Origin: Pseudoscleropodium purum
Lineage: Eukaryota > Streptophyta > Bryopsida > Hypnales > Brachytheciaceae
Assembly: GCA_963969395.1 (NCBI GenBank)
Contig: OZ017800.1
Location: 19,748,479-19,812,478, forward strand
Direction of reading: 5' to 3'
DNA length: 64,000 nt
Of the stretch, positions 62,996 to 64,000 are shown piece after piece. Made by a program: the position numbers and the translations under genes. The notes beneath the pieces were generated by a model, which saw nothing but the letters and a program-made list of their open reading frames with translations, made no database searches and was not told the DNA's origin. Within the stretch, counting starts at the first letter, position 1. Each line of letters starts with the position of its first letter.

Positions 62996-64000
62996 GTACA
63001 TGTCACGTTAGCAAAATTTACCACAATTCTTGATGACTTACAAAGACATCCCTGCCCACAAGTAGAAACGAGATCTAATTCTAGTGCAAATGCATGGTTC
63101 CAAAGGCCCATATGATCACTAAGCTATTTGAGAAATTTTGAAAGTTGAGATGGTCTAGGACATAACGTAGCCACCAACCCATTTTCTATTAACTACCTAA
63201 CTTTGTCATCCTACTTTGGGCCCCAATTCCACCCAAAAACTCATCCAAATTTGTTCATTTTTTGACAAAATCATTGCAAGGAATAATATGTCAATTCTTT
63301 AATGGTGAACACTTAAGTAACGTTGGATGCATGGGAGAATTGTGATGAGTTGTTTATAGGATGTTCACAACTCCATTCCATGAGCAGTTTTGTAATTTCA
63401 AGATAACATATCAACTACTTCCAAAATTCACATAAATTATAATTTTAAGTAAAAAATTATAATTCTACTTGGATTTGTTTCATGAAACAAAAAACACCTT
63501 TGCGAGATAGATGCCCCTCTTAGAGAATTGACCCCAATATATTCCAATTGCTAGTTTCAGGATGGTACAAGTAAAGCCTCTCTTAGAGCACGGTGTTGGA
63601 ACTATGCATTGAGAGAGGTTTATGCAGTTAGAGAGTTCATAGAAAACACATGTCTTTCCTAGAAGGGCCACAGGAACACATGTCTATCTTTTGACCACAT
63701 GTCCAAGACTACCTACTCTTTGCTAACTCTCTTATTGCACATTATGCAGTACAAAATGTTGTAGTAAGAGAGGTTCTATATGTAATGGGCTTGAATGTCT
63801 ACCTACCTTCTTGACGCATTTGAAAGCTTCAATTTGCAAAATGAGAAAAATAAAAATATACTAGCCAACCCATTGTTGATCATCCCCCATCTTCATGAGA
63901 TAGACTATTTTTTTTTATCAGCACGAGATGAATAGTGATTAATTATGACACAATTTCCAACGCAGTTGTGGCACATTACTATTGGGTGCAGGACTCACAA
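62996..64000. other. AT-rich intergenic DNA, nothing recognised
   Basis: No gene or element termini identified up to the window end. Confidence 0.4.

Noticed and set aside
1..64000. tRNA genes, rRNA, CRISPR arrays, bacterial-type operons
   Set aside because: No tRNA B-box (GGTTCGANNCC-like) in a cloverleaf context, no rRNA-like segments, no regularly spaced identical repeats. Gene structure with GT-AG introns is eukaryotic.

Overview
This is a land-plant nuclear window: AT-rich, packed with transposable elements, with two clear host genes on the + strand. Gene 1 (9856-17456) has 14 exons joined by GT-AG introns and reads through as a 1114-residue UBE2O-class ubiquitin-conjugating enzyme of the plant PHO2/UBC24-UBC23 family. 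Gene 2 (54569-56035) is an intronless AP2/ERF transcription factor with an N-terminal cytokinin-response-factor (CRF) motif. A plant CRF gene together with a decayed piggyBac element, short introns and only two genes in 64 kb suggests a non-seed land plant (bryophyte-grade or similar) with a repeat-rich genome. The exact species cannot be read from the sequence.

Layout: 1-8.2 kb is a block of piggyBac-type DNA. It holds an 898-bp TTAA-bounded non-autonomous element, then a 5.1-kb element carrying a broken transposase on the - strand, then a 549-bp TTAA-bounded element. 8.2-17.5 kb is a more GC-rich gene island with the leader and body of gene 1. 18-29.2 kb is AT-rich and contains further TTAA-bounded non-autonomous elements and fragments. 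27.7-29.9 kb holds a long-inverted-repeat element, a TA-flanked MITE and a TTA-flanked (PIF/Harbinger-like) MITE that abut each other. 30-33 kb and 42.8-45.7 kb are GC-richer stretches with no gene I can recognise. 33.4-34.1 kb is a 5'-truncated LINE. 38.2-39.9 kb is an odd region rich in a short CCAAGTCGG-like motif. 46.6-51.6 kb is a second dense patch of MITEs, including one element nested inside another. 54-56.5 kb is the AP2/ERF gene. 56.5-64 kb is non-coding, with two more MITE-family copies and a final TTAA-bounded element.

The main story is the piggyBac system. A transposase-bearing element (2477-7600) with TTAACCCC termini is surrounded by seven short elements with the same type of terminus and TTAA at one or both ends. 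At least one of these (26800-27712) shares about 40 bp of terminal sequence with the coding element. The transposase copy here is dead: several in-frame stops, frameshifts, and Asn at an expected catalytic Asp. Any mobility would need another source. The two host genes are unrelated to it: one is a ubiquitin-pathway enzyme of the phosphate-homeostasis family, the other a transcription factor.
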